Shown: positions 45,749 through 55,333, counted from the first letter of the stretch. The stretch is 64,000 nt of DNA from Thalassospira povalilytica (GCF_002844235.1 NZ_PGTS01000006.1:186001-250000); one strand, 5' to 3'. The notes: a model not told the origin generated them from the letters alone. Translations and numbers: made by a program.

Positions 45749-47251
45749 TCATTTCAGGTCGAAATAACGTCCAAGCAATTCCGGCTCGTCAAAATGGCGT
45801 CGACCGACAAAGGCCGTTGCATGATGCCCCCACTGGCGCATGGCGCCGGGCTTATCAATCCCCAACGGCCACAAGATAAACCGTTCCAACCGTTCGGTGC
45901 CGGGGACAAAACCGTCTTCGTCATACAGGCTGGCAAAGCCTGTCCCATCGCCAAGTGCAAGACTGCCAAGCTGCTGCTCTGCCACAAGGGCGGAGGCAAC
46001 AGTGTGATGTGCCTCATATTGATCACGGGCCGTGACCGCCATCAGATAGTGACTGACGGCATCAATCCACAGAATCGGCTGGGCCAAAACCGATGATGCC
46101 ACCGTACCAGCCGGACTTTCCGCCGTTTCGCGGATGTCGCCATCTTCGGGGGCTTCAATCCGGTACACAGACGGGCTTGGGAAAAACAGGTGATAACAAC
46201 CACATCCGTGAATGGTATCGGCAATTAATGGCGCCCACTTTTCATCAAGGGTCACCCGCCAGATCAGGGCATCAAGATGCCCGGCAAGAATGTCAAACAT
46301 GCCCTGTGCCGGGCGCTCCGGGAACCAGACGGTATAGATGATTTGCGGATGCCATTGATCATTGAACCAGGTGTGACCAAGCCGATAGAAAATCGTTGGC
46401 CGATCAATATCGACATGCGCAACCGCTCCTTTGGCCAATAGTGACGGATGCCCGATCCGGTCGCTGTCAGACTGTACCCGGACGCGAAATTCGGGCGCAT
46501 AGGCCCGGCCGATATTTTCAAGCTCCACCGCGGTCGGAACCAGCCGGCCAAATGCGTCCTTTCTGATGTCCTTTATGGCAAGGGTCGCAACCCCGCCATC
46601 GTTTTGGCCCGACAGTTGATAGCTTTCCCATGCGCCAAGCCCAATCAACGCATCCGGCCCAAGGTCAAAACTGCCCAGATTGTCGCGCCTCCATCCCTCG
46701 TAGCCAAAATGGGCTGCAAAAGCCGTCAGAGGATAAAACCCGGCGATCCGCTGAAAATCAAGATAGTCGTCCGGAACGAAAACCGACTTCGACAGAGCTT
46801 GATAATCAGCGGGAACCAGTTGTGCCGCCATCTGATCTGCGCAGTCTTCAATACGCGCAAGTGATGACATTGACGCTTCACCAAGATTACGAAATTCCGA
46901 TGCCCGCGCAGCACGATCAAGCCCACGCATTTGCGCCACCCAGTCGGCAAAAAGCACATCAGCCGCCTGCCCGCCGGCGACCGCAGCGCCAACCTGTTTG
47001 CCCATCAGCACCGAATTACGATTTGCGCGCAAGAACGGGAACGTTGGCACGGGCGCAGCTTCTTTATTCCGAAGGTTATGCTTGTCGATCTGTGAAGCGG
47101 CAAAGGCTAACTGCGCAGAACATGACATCTGCGAAATATCGGCCGTCTCAAGCTGACGCGCAGCACAGCCAAACAGTCCCGTCAGTGAAACCGTCAGGAT
47201 CCCGATACGCGCAACTTTGGCCCCAAAACCTGAACAAATTTCCCGTATCAT
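45749..47251 (-). CDS. Large predicted lipoprotein of unknown function
   Basis: Protein of 500 aa with a lipoprotein signal ending in LFGC (Cys29 from the ATG at 47251). The mature part is globular, without membrane helices. A distinctive central block (residues ~300-395) reads 'FYRLGHTWFNDQWHPQIIYTVWFPERP', 'DALIWRVTLDE' and 'IADTIHGCGCYHLFFPSPS', with clustered His, Cys and Trp that could form a metal site. It ends with 'WGHHATAFVGRRHFDEPELLGRYFDL'. I have seen similar blocks in uncharacterised proteobacterial lipoproteins but know no function. The frame extends to 47305, but I see no good ribosome-binding site at any candidate start. It lies between groESL and glmS. Confidence 0.78.
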   Translation of the reverse strand: MIREICSGFGAKVARIGILTVSLTGLFGCAARQLETADISQMSCSAQLAFAASQIDKHNLRNKEAAPVPTFPFLRANRNSVLMGKQVGAAVAGGQAADVLFADWVAQMRGLDRAARASEFRNLGEASMSSLARIEDCADQMAAQLVPADYQALSKSVFVPDDYLDFQRIAGFYPLTAFAAHFGYEGWRRDNLGSFDLGPDALIGLGAWESYQLSGQNDGGVATLAIKDIRKDAFGRLVPTAVELENIGRAYAPEFRVRVQSDSDRIGHPSLLAKGAVAHVDIDRPTIFYRLGHTWFNDQWHPQIIYTVWFPERPAQGMFDILAGHLDALIWRVTLDEKWAPLIADTIHGCGCYHLFFPSPSVYRIEAPEDGDIRETAESPAGTVASSVLAQPILWIDAVSHYLMAVTARDQYEAHHTVASALVAEQQLGSLALGDGTGFASLYDEDGFVPGTERLERFILWPLGIDKPGAMRQWGHHATAFVGRRHFDEPELLGRYFDLK

Positions 47252-47325
47252 CAGCTTCGCGTTCCAAAACCCCGCAGATGCCATAGTTTGGCATATTCCC
47301 CGCAATCGCGCGATTGGGAACTACA

Positions 47326-47358
47326 ACAAAAAAAGCCGGGCACAAACGCACCCGGCTT
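47326..47358 (-). terminator. Terminator after glmS
   Basis: AAGCCGGG (47333-47340) and CCCGGCTT (47351-47358), with a minus-strand T-run at 47326-47333. Confidence 0.9.
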
Positions 47359-47385
47359 GTTCTTTTCTGTCTCGAAAATCGCCGA

Positions 47386-49209
47386 TTACTCAACCGTTAC
47401 CGATTTCGCAAGGTTGCGGGGCTGATCGACATCCGTGCCCTTATGGACGGCAACGTGATAGGCCAGCATCTGAACCGGGATGGTATAAAGGATCGGGGCG
47501 ACGAAATCGGCGACCTTTGGCAGCTCAACCGTTGCTGATGCCATATCGCCAAGCTTGGAAAGCCCAGGCCCGTCCGAGATAAAGATCACCCGCCCACCAC
47601 GTGCAGCAGCTTCCTGCATGTTTGATGCGGTTTTTTCAAACAGCTCGTCAGACGGGGCAATAACAATGATCGGAACCGACTGGTCGATCAGGGCAATCGG
47701 TCCGTGCTTCATCTCGCCTGCGGCGTAACCTTCCGCGTGGATATAGGAAATTTCCTTGAGCTTGAGCGCCCCTTCCATCGCAATCGGATAGCCAAGCCCG
47801 CGACCGAGATACAAAACGTCCCGGGCATCGGCGATATCAAGCGCGAGCTTCTTAAGCGCCTCGTCATGATGCAGGACTTCGGCTGCATGTTTTGGCACTT
47901 CGGTCAGCGCATTGACGATAGCGGCTTCTTCGTCCTTGGCAAGGGTGCCGTTTTCACGACCAATGGTCACGGCCAGACATGCCAGGACCGTAAGCTGCGT
48001 GGTAAATGCCTTGGTCGAAGCAACACCGATTTCCGGGCCCGCATAGGTCAGAAGAACCACGTCACTTTCACGTGCAATCGTGCTTTCAGGCACATTGACG
48101 ATGGAAACGATTTTCTGACCTTTAGATTTCGCATAGCGAAGGGCTGCCAGGGTATCAAGCGTCTCGCCGGACTGCGAAATAAACAGGGCAACGCCACCCT
48201 TTGGCAGCGGCGGACAGCGATAGCGGAATTCGGATGCCACATCGACATCTACGCCAAGACCGGCATACCGTTCGATCCAGTGTTTTGCCACCAGACCGGC
48301 ATAGAATGACGTGCCACAAGCAACAATCGTCAAACGCGTCGCATCGGCAAACGAAAACGGCATATCAGGCAGCTTGATCGTCTGGGTCGCCGGGTTGATG
48401 AAGGCATGCAGGGTATCGCCAATCACGGCTGGCTGTTCAAAGATTTCCTTCTGCATGAAGTGATTGTAATTACCCTTGCCCATCATGGCGCCAGATACGG
48501 CCGACAGCTTGGTCTCGCGGGTGACATCAACATCATTTTCGTCGCGGACCTGAACGCTGTCACGGGTCATTTCGACCCAGTCGCCTTCTTCAAGGTAAAT
48601 CAGCTTGTTGGTCAGATGCGACAGTGCCATGGCATCCGATCCCAGATACATCTCGCCTTCGCCCAAACCAACCGCAAGCGGCGTTCCACGACGTGCGCCA
48701 AAGATCACATCATGATGCCCCGCAATCATGATCACCAGCGCAAAGGCACCTTCGATCCGGTGCAGGGTTGCGGCAACCGCATCACGCGGTGATTTGCCCT
48801 GATCAAGGAAATCGGACACCAGATGCACGACAACCTCGGTATCGGTTTCGGTGGCAAAGACACGGCCCTTTGCCGACAGTTCCGCCTTGATGTCCTGATA
48901 GTTTTCAATGATGCCGTTATGAACAACCGCAACCTTGCCGTCGGTGTGTGGATGGGCGTTATTTTCGGTCGGCACACCATGGGTTGCCCAACGGGTGTGA
49001 CCGATCCCGACATCACCGGCAAGCGGGCTTTGTTCCAGGCGGTTGGCAAGATTGATCAGCTTGCCTTCCGCACGGCGGCGTTCAATATCGCCATTGACCA
49101 GCGTTGCAATCCCGGCACTGTCATAGCCGCGATATTCAAGGCGTTTGAGGCCTTCCAGAATACGTTCGCTGACGCTGTCCTTGCCGATAATCCCGATAAT
49201 GCCGCACAT
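47386..49209 (-). CDS. glmS: Glutamine-fructose-6-phosphate aminotransferase (isomerizing)
   Basis: Makes glucosamine-6-phosphate, the entry to UDP-GlcNAc synthesis. Of 607 aa, the N-terminal glutaminase has the nucleophile Cys2 (MCGIIGIIG) and 'GYDSAGIA' / 'GHTRWATHG' loops. Two SIS isomerase domains follow, with 'CGTSFYAGLVAKHWIE' and 'SQSGETLDTLAALR', and the C-terminal 'NLAKSVTVE' closes the active site. No glmS ribozyme is expected or seen upstream. It follows glmU by 88 nt, so the two are probably co-transcribed. Confidence 0.97.
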   Translation of the reverse strand: MCGIIGIIGKDSVSERILEGLKRLEYRGYDSAGIATLVNGDIERRRAEGKLINLANRLEQSPLAGDVGIGHTRWATHGVPTENNAHPHTDGKVAVVHNGIIENYQDIKAELSAKGRVFATETDTEVVVHLVSDFLDQGKSPRDAVAATLHRIEGAFALVIMIAGHHDVIFGARRGTPLAVGLGEGEMYLGSDAMALSHLTNKLIYLEEGDWVEMTRDSVQVRDENDVDVTRETKLSAVSGAMMGKGNYNHFMQKEIFEQPAVIGDTLHAFINPATQTIKLPDMPFSFADATRLTIVACGTSFYAGLVAKHWIERYAGLGVDVDVASEFRYRCPPLPKGGVALFISQSGETLDTLAALRYAKSKGQKIVSIVNVPESTIARESDVVLLTYAGPEIGVASTKAFTTQLTVLACLAVTIGRENGTLAKDEEAAIVNALTEVPKHAAEVLHHDEALKKLALDIADARDVLYLGRGLGYPIAMEGALKLKEISYIHAEGYAAGEMKHGPIALIDQSVPIIVIAPSDELFEKTASNMQEAAARGGRVIFISDGPGLSKLGDMASATVELPKVADFVAPILYTIPVQMLAYHVAVHKGTDVDQPRNLAKSVTVE

Positions 49210-49297
49210 TTTTGTTACGTTCCTGCTTCAAATCGCTTGTCATATCATATGCACCGGCTGCACCGGCGCACGACACATTCAAATTCTGACTGCCGGT

Positions 49298-50644
49298 CTA
49301 TTTCTTGCCGGTCAGGGCGCGCATCTTTTCGCGAAACTTTGCAGCCCATCCGGCCTTTTCAATACGCTCTGCCCGGGTCAGGGTCAGGGCATCTGCCGCG
49401 ACCTTGCCGGTAATCGTGCTGCCCGCGCCGACAATCGCGCCATCGCCAATTTCAACCGGCGCCACAAGGGCCGAGTTTGACCCGATAAACGCACCGGCCC
49501 CGATATCGGTATGCTGTTTGCGATAACCGTCATAATTGCACGTGATTGTCCCGGCCCCGATATTGGCCTTGGCCCCGACACGGGCATCACCGATATAGCT
49601 CAGGTGATTAACCTTGGCCCCGTCTTCGACAACCGCCTTCTTGATCTCGACAAAGTTGCCAACCTTGGCACCCGCGCCGATTTCCGCCCCCGGGCGCAAC
49701 CGCGCATAAGGCCCGATATCAGCAGCATCGCCCACGACACAGCTTTCAAGATGACTGAACGCCTTGATCACGACGTTATCGCCAACCGTCACTCCGGGAC
49801 CGAAAACCACATTCGGCTCAACAATCACATCACGGCCAAGCTTGGTATCGGCACACAGGAAAACCGACGCCGGATCAATCAGGGTCGCACCATCATCCAT
49901 CGCGGCCTTGCGCAGGCGATCCTGCATGATGGCCTCGGCGACAGAAAGCTGCGCACGGGAATTGACGCCAAGTGTTTCTTCCTCGTCGACCTCAACCGCG
50001 ACACAGCGATGCCCGTTTTCACGGGCCACCGCCACCGCATCGGTCAAGTAATATTCACCCTTGGCGTTGGCGTTATCAATCGCCTCAAGGGTCGCAAGCA
50101 TGTCTTCGGCGCGGAAACACATCACACCGGAATTGCAGAAATTGATCGCACGCTGATCGGCGTCACATTCCTTGTCTTCGACAATCGCCAGAAGTTCACC
50201 CGATGTTGCGTCCGTCACCAGACGGCCATAGCCGGTCGGATCTTCGGGACGGAAACCAAGTACTGCAACCGCGTGATCACCTGCTTCGCGTGCGGCCACA
50301 AGCCGTTCAAGCGTTTCTGCCGTAAAAAGCGGACTGTCGGCATAAAGAACAAGAACATTGCCCGAAAGCCCAGCCAACGCGTCGCGCGCAGCCAGGACGG
50401 CATGGGCTGTTCCCAGGCGGTCCGTCTGCTCGAAAGTCGGATGCGGGGAGACCGTTTCGACCAGTTTGGGCATGTCCGGCCCGACCACAACCATGGTTTT
50501 ACCGGCATTGAGCTTTGCCGCCGTATCAATCACGTGATTGACCATCGGTTTGCCGGCAACCTTGTGCATGACTTTGGGCAATGCGCTTTTCATGCGCGTT
50601 CCCATACCGGCGGCCAGAACGACAACACTTAACTCAAGTGACAT
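49298..50644 (-). CDS. glmU: Bifunctional UDP-GlcNAc pyrophosphorylase / GlcN-1-P acetyltransferase
   Basis: Last two steps to UDP-N-acetylglucosamine. The N-terminal uridyltransferase has 'VVLAAGMGTRMKSALPKVMHKVAGKPM'. The C-terminal half is a left-handed beta-helix of hexapeptide repeats ('GPYARLRPGAEIGAGAKVGNFVEIKKA', 'YIGDARVGAKANIGAGTITCNYDGYRK'). The 448-aa length is usual. It is the upstream partner of glmS and lies divergent from gph. Confidence 0.97.
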   Translation of the reverse strand: MSLELSVVVLAAGMGTRMKSALPKVMHKVAGKPMVNHVIDTAAKLNAGKTMVVVGPDMPKLVETVSPHPTFEQTDRLGTAHAVLAARDALAGLSGNVLVLYADSPLFTAETLERLVAAREAGDHAVAVLGFRPEDPTGYGRLVTDATSGELLAIVEDKECDADQRAINFCNSGVMCFRAEDMLATLEAIDNANAKGEYYLTDAVAVARENGHRCVAVEVDEEETLGVNSRAQLSVAEAIMQDRLRKAAMDDGATLIDPASVFLCADTKLGRDVIVEPNVVFGPGVTVGDNVVIKAFSHLESCVVGDAADIGPYARLRPGAEIGAGAKVGNFVEIKKAVVEDGAKVNHLSYIGDARVGAKANIGAGTITCNYDGYRKQHTDIGAGAFIGSNSALVAPVEIGDGAIVGAGSTITGKVAADALTLTRAERIEKAGWAAKFREKMRALTGKK

Positions 50645-50786
50645 TTATCAATCCGCTTGCTGCATTTTTGGTGCAGCATCCCCTGTTCGTGCTGCGCGCA
50701 GATCGCTTGTGACTGCACGGCTATCTGATTTGCAGCAAGTCTTAGAACATATTCCATCCGGGCAAAAGCCCATAAAGAATCACGTT

Positions 50787-50826
50787 TTGTTACCGCCTGT
50801 TAGCGGATGTTACCGTTTGTTAATGG
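50787..50826 (+). repeat. Four tandem 10-bp repeats, consensus TGTTACCGNN
   Basis: Copies TGTTACCGCC, TGTTAGCGGA, TGTTACCGTT and TGTTAATGGC run head to tail at exactly 10-bp steps. They lie in the 252-nt region between divergent glmU and gph, 70 nt before the gph start. One helical turn per copy fits a protein binding one DNA face. Decameric direct repeats of this type are used by OmpR/PhoB-family response regulators (for example the TorR boxes of E. coli). The actual factor is unknown. Confidence 0.6.
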
Positions 50827-50896
50827 CACCAACTCGGTTAAGGTCCTCTGAATCTGTCGCCACAATGTCATCCCCTCGTATCGGAGCCCCAATCCA

Positions 50897-51580
50897 ATGG
50901 CAAAATTCATTATGTTTGATCTCGACGGAACCCTGATTGACGGGGTCGATGATCTTTTGGTTGCAATGAATGGACTGCTTGATGCCCACGGGCTTGATGC
51001 ACTTGGCCGTCACGATCTTGAAGCGATGCTCGGTGATGGCACATGGATGCTGACCAAGCGCGCCTTTGCCGCACGCGGTCAAACGCCGGATGACGCGACA
51101 CTTGATGAACTCAATATCGACTTCAACAACCGCTATGTTGAAACCGATTACGCCTATACCCGTCTTTACGAAAATGCCGAAACCGTGCTGCGCCAACTCA
51201 AAGCAGATGGCTGGACCATCGCGCTGGCATCCAACAAGCCCGAAGGCCCGTGCAAGGCGATCCTGACCAAACTTGGCGTCGCCGATCTGTTTACGGTCAT
51301 TGCCGGTGGCAATTCATTTGAAGTCAAAAAGCCTGACGGACGCTTCCTTGAATTTGTTCTGGGCAAACTCGGTTTTGACCGCTCCGCTGATACCGCCATC
51401 ATGGTCGGCGACCATGCCAACGACGTCAACGCCGCCCGCGCGGCTGATATCCATGCCATCGCCGTCGCCTTTGAAGTCGATGCCACCCGTGCGAATTCAC
51501 TGGGCGCCGATGCGGTGGTTACTGCTTATGAAAACCTGCCCAGCGCCATCACATCCATCACCGGGCTTAAAGTTGCCTGA
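50897..51580 (+). CDS. gph: Phosphoglycolate phosphatase-like HAD hydrolase
   Basis: HAD phosphatase of 227 aa. Motif I is 'MFDLDGTLIDGVDDL' with the nucleophile D8 and acid D10, motif II is in 'ALASNKPEGP', the motif III Lys is in 'FEVKKPDGR', and motif IV is 'IMVGDHANDVNAARAA'. Its helical cap domain (C1) lies between motifs I and II. Best fit is 2-phosphoglycolate phosphatase, which clears phosphoglycolate from DNA repair or carbon metabolism. Other small phosphate esters are possible. Confidence 0.8.
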   Translation: MAKFIMFDLDGTLIDGVDDLLVAMNGLLDAHGLDALGRHDLEAMLGDGTWMLTKRAFAARGQTPDDATLDELNIDFNNRYVETDYAYTRLYENAETVLRQLKADGWTIALASNKPEGPCKAILTKLGVADLFTVIAGGNSFEVKKPDGRFLEFVLGKLGFDRSADTAIMVGDHANDVNAARAADIHAIAVAFEVDATRANSLGADAVVTAYENLPSAITSITGLKVA

Positions 51581-51615
51581 AACACCCAAGCATCAAGCTT
51601 CTTGGAGCATCCCCC

Positions 51616-52164
51616 ATGCATTCATCCCAGCGCGTCGGGCGTTTCTGTCTGCTGATCTGTGCGGTCTTGGCATTTTCCCCGGCCGCACTTGCCCAGAAGC
51701 CTGACCAAGGACACGCGGACACGGACGGACTTGTACTGGATGGGGCATCCAGTCGCCAGGGGCAAGTTCCGGATCAAACCGTCACAGTCGCCCACACCCC
51801 GTACCAATGGGAACTTCGCACCAGTCAGGGCACGCAAACCCTGTTCATTCGCGACCGGAATACTGGCGATGAAATTGCCGAAGAACTTGGTTGCTTCATG
51901 TGCGAAGGCGACGATGACAATTGCCATCAGGACGGCATCTTTGTCCTGACGGAACCCGGCATCAAAGACACAACCGCATTCCTGCTGGTGTGTCATCAAG
52001 GCGCACATTCACAACGCGCCCGACTGATTTACCCGGCACAGCAATCCACCCCCGTCATTGATGTGACCGGTGCCTATTTCGTGGATTGGGAACTTATCGA
52101 CGGCACGCTCCTGATCACCCATGACGGTAAAGCGCCCAACAGTATCATCTGGCCACAGCCGTAA
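51616..52164 (+). CDS. Hypothetical secreted protein with a Cys cluster
   Basis: Protein of 182 aa with a signal peptide (FCLLICAVLAFSPAALA-Q) and GGAG before the ATG. The mature chain has a 'GCFMCEGDDDNCHQDGIF' segment (about residues 95-112) and a further 'LLVCHQGAH', four Cys in all; they could form disulfides or bind a metal. The remainder is beta-rich ('YQWELRTSQGTQTLFIRDR'). I do not recognise the family. It lies 35 nt after gph and may be co-transcribed. Confidence 0.7.
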   Translation: MHSSQRVGRFCLLICAVLAFSPAALAQKPDQGHADTDGLVLDGASSRQGQVPDQTVTVAHTPYQWELRTSQGTQTLFIRDRNTGDEIAEELGCFMCEGDDDNCHQDGIFVLTEPGIKDTTAFLLVCHQGAHSQRARLIYPAQQSTPVIDVTGAYFVDWELIDGTLLITHDGKAPNSIIWPQP

Positions 52165-52175
52165 CCTGAAAAGAA

Positions 52176-52206
52176 ACCCCGTCGACCTTTGGGCCGACCG
52201 GGCTTT
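52176..52206. terminator. Terminator between convergent genes
   Basis: AACCCCGTCG and CGACCGGGCTT pair with one mismatch around a ~10-nt loop. The minus-strand side ends in TTTCTTTTC, so it best serves the dehydratase gene. Confidence 0.65.
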
Positions 52207-52236
52207 GATTATCGGGGGAATTGAACCCTGTGATGC

Positions 52237-53985
52237 CTAGTGACTATCTTTGGGGATTTCCTTGCCACGATGACCGACAAGGAAGTCGAAGTCGGCACCG
52301 CGGTCGGCACCGATGACCGACTTGTAATACAGTGATGCATAGCCGCTTTGGGGAACCGGAATGGTGTTTTTCCACTCCTTGAGGCGCTTGGCCAGTTCCT
52401 CATCACTAATATCAAGATGCAGACGGCGGTTGGGCACATCCAGTTCGATCATGTCGCCATTTTGCACAACGGCAAGCGGCCCGCCTGCTGCGGCCTCGGG
52501 CGAGGTATGTAGGACCACCGTGCCATAGGCCGTGCCGCTCATCCGTGCATCAGAGATACGCACCATATCGGTAATGCCCTTGCGCAGCACTTTGGGCGGA
52601 AGGCCCATATTGCCGACTTCGGCCATGCCCGGATATCCCTTGGGGCCGCAATTTTTCAAAACCATGACGCAGGTTTCATCGATATCAAGGTTCTCGTCAT
52701 AGATCTTGGCCTTGTAATCATCGATGTCTTCAAACACCACCGCACGCCCACGATGGGTCAGAAGCGCCGGCGTTGCCGCGGACGGTTTAAGCACAGCCCC
52801 ATTCGGGGCAAGGTTGCCCTTGACCACGGCAATACCACCGCTTTCGGTCAGCGCCTTGTCAAACGGGCGGATCACATCATCGTTCCAGTTACGGACATCC
52901 TTGACCTGATCCCACATGGTTTCGCCCGACACCGTCAGGGCATCATTGTGAAGCATCCCCGCCTCGCCCAAGGCCTTGATCACGACGGGCAAACCACCGG
53001 CATAGAAGAATTCCTCCATCAGGTATTTTCCCGATGGCTGAAGGTTCACAATGGTCGGAATATCGCGACCAAGGCGATCCCAGTCATCAAGGGTAAGGTC
53101 AATGCCGACACGTCCGGCAATGGCGAGCAAATGGATCACCGCATTGGTTGATCCGCCAATCGCACCATTGACACGAATGGCGTTTTCAAACGCTTCCTTG
53201 GTCATTACGTCCGACGGTTTAAGATCATCCTTGACCATCTGAACGATGCGACGTCCTGTGATATGCGCCATCACGCGGCGGCGGCTGTCGACAGCCGGAA
53301 TGGCCGCATTCCCCGAAAGCGCCATGCCAAGGGCCTCGGCCATGCTGGCCATGGTCGAGGCCGTACCCATGGTGTTGCACGATCCTGGTGAACGCGACAT
53401 GGCGATTTCGGCTTCAAGGAAGTCTTCGGTGCTGATCTTGCCGGCCTTGCGGTCCTCCGACAGCTGCCAAAGCGACGTCCCCGAACCGATATCCTGACCG
53501 CGCCATTTGCCATTCAGCATCGGCCCGCCGGTCACAACAATCGCCGGGATATCAACACTGGCCGCCCCCATCAGAAGCGACGGCGTCGTCTTGTCACAGC
53601 CAACCATCAGAACCACACCGTCAAGTGGCGTGCCACGCAGGGCTTCCTCGACATCCATGGCCGCAAGATTACGGAACATCATTGCCGTCGGACGCAGCGT
53701 GCTTTCACCGGCCGAGAAAACCGGGAATTCAAGCGGCAAGCCGCCTGCTTCGTAAATGCCATGTTTGACCCTTTCGGCAAGATCGCGCAGATGGGCATTG
53801 CACGGGGTCAATTGCGACCAGGTATTGCAAATCCCGATGACCGGGCGACCATCAAACAGGTCCGAGGGCAGACCCTGGTTCTTCATCCAGCTGCGGTGAT
53901 AGATATTGTCCTTGCTGGTTCCGCCGAACCAACCTTCTTGTGACCGCAAAACGCGCGGCCATGGTGCCGGTTTGAACTTCGTCAT
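52237..53985 (-). CDS. IlvD/Edd family sugar-acid dehydratase, probably L-arabinonate dehydratase
   Basis: Iron-sulfur dehydratase of 582 aa. The likely [2Fe-2S] ligands C62, C130 ('VGCDKTTPS') and C203 ('GSCNTMGTAST') have the same spacing (68 and 73) as C59/C127/C200 reported for Rhizobium L-arabinonate dehydratase. 'QLTPCNAHL', 'AGESTLRPTAMMFRNL' and 'SDARMSGTAYGTVVLH' support the subfamily. D-xylonate or other pentonate/hexonate substrates are possible. It lies last in the chvE-gguA-gguB direction, so it fits sugar catabolism rather than branched-chain amino-acid synthesis. Start at 53985 chosen for its AAGGAA site. Confidence 0.85.
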   Translation of the reverse strand: MTKFKPAPWPRVLRSQEGWFGGTSKDNIYHRSWMKNQGLPSDLFDGRPVIGICNTWSQLTPCNAHLRDLAERVKHGIYEAGGLPLEFPVFSAGESTLRPTAMMFRNLAAMDVEEALRGTPLDGVVLMVGCDKTTPSLLMGAASVDIPAIVVTGGPMLNGKWRGQDIGSGTSLWQLSEDRKAGKISTEDFLEAEIAMSRSPGSCNTMGTASTMASMAEALGMALSGNAAIPAVDSRRRVMAHITGRRIVQMVKDDLKPSDVMTKEAFENAIRVNGAIGGSTNAVIHLLAIAGRVGIDLTLDDWDRLGRDIPTIVNLQPSGKYLMEEFFYAGGLPVVIKALGEAGMLHNDALTVSGETMWDQVKDVRNWNDDVIRPFDKALTESGGIAVVKGNLAPNGAVLKPSAATPALLTHRGRAVVFEDIDDYKAKIYDENLDIDETCVMVLKNCGPKGYPGMAEVGNMGLPPKVLRKGITDMVRISDARMSGTAYGTVVLHTSPEAAAGGPLAVVQNGDMIELDVPNRRLHLDISDEELAKRLKEWKNTIPVPQSGYASLYYKSVIGADRGADFDFLVGHRGKEIPKDSH

Positions 53986-54138
53986 GCCCGAATTCCTTTT
54001 TGACTTATTATCGAGACGGGTCCGAAAACATGCGGCCGGGAAAACCGCATCGGGGACAAAGAACGACACATTCTGGCAACCAGCCGGCCTTGCTGGCAGA
54101 TATGATCCAGAAATATGCCGTTCCGCGTCATCGTATTG

Positions 54139-55323
54139 TTAGGCCTTGTTCTTGTTGTAGACATCAAAGATCACAGCAGCGAGAAGCACCAGACCCTTGA
54201 TCACCTGTTGCCAGTCGATACCGACACCGATGATCGACATGCCGTTATTCATGACACCCATGATCAGTGCACCAACCACAGCCCCGATCACCTTGCCAAC
54301 ACCGCCCGACATTGACGCGCCACCAATAAAGACCGCGGCAATAACATCAAGCTCGAATGCAAGACCGGCTTTCGGTGTTGCCGTATTCAGGCGCGCGGCA
54401 AAGACCAGCCCGGCAAGGGCGGCCAGCATGCCCATATTGGCAAAGGTAAAGAAGGTCAGGCGTTTGGTATTGATACCCGAAAGCTTTGCCGCCTTTTCAT
54501 TGCCACCCAGCGCATAGATGCGACGCCCCAGGGTCGTTGAATTGGTGATAAAGGTGAAAATCGCGATCAGAAGCGCCATGATGATCAGAATGTTGGGCAG
54601 ACCGCGATAGGTCGACAGCAGATAGGTAACAAACAGGATGGCCAAACCCGCAACTGCGTGTTTGACAATAAAGAATGCCATCGGTTCATCCACCGCAGCA
54701 AACTTTGCCTGTTTGGCGCGTGCACGCAGACCAAGGATCGGCAACAACGCCGCCAGCACCACACCGATGGTCATCGAAAACACGTTAAAGCGGCCTTCGA
54801 TAAACCTGTCAAAAATATCGGGCAGGAAGCCCGAAGACATTGCCTGGAATTCGGACGGGAACGGACCGACCGAGGCCCCGCCAAGCAGGGCCAGTGTCAG
54901 GCCCTTGAATACCAGCATCCCGGCAAGCGTAACGATAAAGGACGGGATGCGCCAATAGGCCACCCAATAGCCTTGGGCGGCACCAATGATCGCCCCAACC
55001 ACCAGACAGGCCGGAATGACAAAGGCCGTCGGCAGGTCCCAGTTCACAATCATCACTGCGGCAAGTGCGCCGACAAAGCCGACAACCGATCCGACCGAAA
55101 GGTCAATATGCCCGCCGACAATCACCAACAACATGCCAACAGCCATGATGATGATATAGCTGTTTTGCAGGAACAGGTTGGTCAGGTTGACCGGTTTGAG
55201 CATGATGCCGTCGGTCAGAACCTGGAAGAAGGCAAGAATGGCAACCAGCGCAACAACCATTCCATATTCGCGAATATGGGTGCGCAAATAGTAGCCGATT
55301 GATTTGTTATCCGTATCCGTCAT
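54139..55323 (-). CDS. gguB: Multiple-monosaccharide ABC transporter permease GguB
   Basis: Inner-membrane permease of 394 aa with about ten hydrophobic segments, in the XylH/RbsC family. 'GGHIDLSVGSVVGFVGALAA' and 'GGNEKAAKLSGINTKRLTFFTFANMGMLAALAGLVFAARLNTATPKAGLAFELDVIAAVFIGGASMSGGVGKVIGAVVGALIMGVMNNGMSI' are diagnostic. It is 10 nt after gguA. The transporter imports aldoses such as arabinose, galactose or xylose in relatives. Confidence 0.93.
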   Translation of the reverse strand: MTDTDNKSIGYYLRTHIREYGMVVALVAILAFFQVLTDGIMLKPVNLTNLFLQNSYIIIMAVGMLLVIVGGHIDLSVGSVVGFVGALAAVMIVNWDLPTAFVIPACLVVGAIIGAAQGYWVAYWRIPSFIVTLAGMLVFKGLTLALLGGASVGPFPSEFQAMSSGFLPDIFDRFIEGRFNVFSMTIGVVLAALLPILGLRARAKQAKFAAVDEPMAFFIVKHAVAGLAILFVTYLLSTYRGLPNILIIMALLIAIFTFITNSTTLGRRIYALGGNEKAAKLSGINTKRLTFFTFANMGMLAALAGLVFAARLNTATPKAGLAFELDVIAAVFIGGASMSGGVGKVIGAVVGALIMGVMNNGMSIIGVGIDWQQVIKGLVLLAAVIFDVYNKNKA

Positions 55324-55333
55324 TGTCCGTTCC

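Noticed and set aside
49210-49297. glmS ribozyme or riboswitch upstream of glmS
   Set aside because: The 88-nt gap after glmU is too short and lacks any ribozyme-like core; glmS ribozymes belong mainly to Firmicutes.
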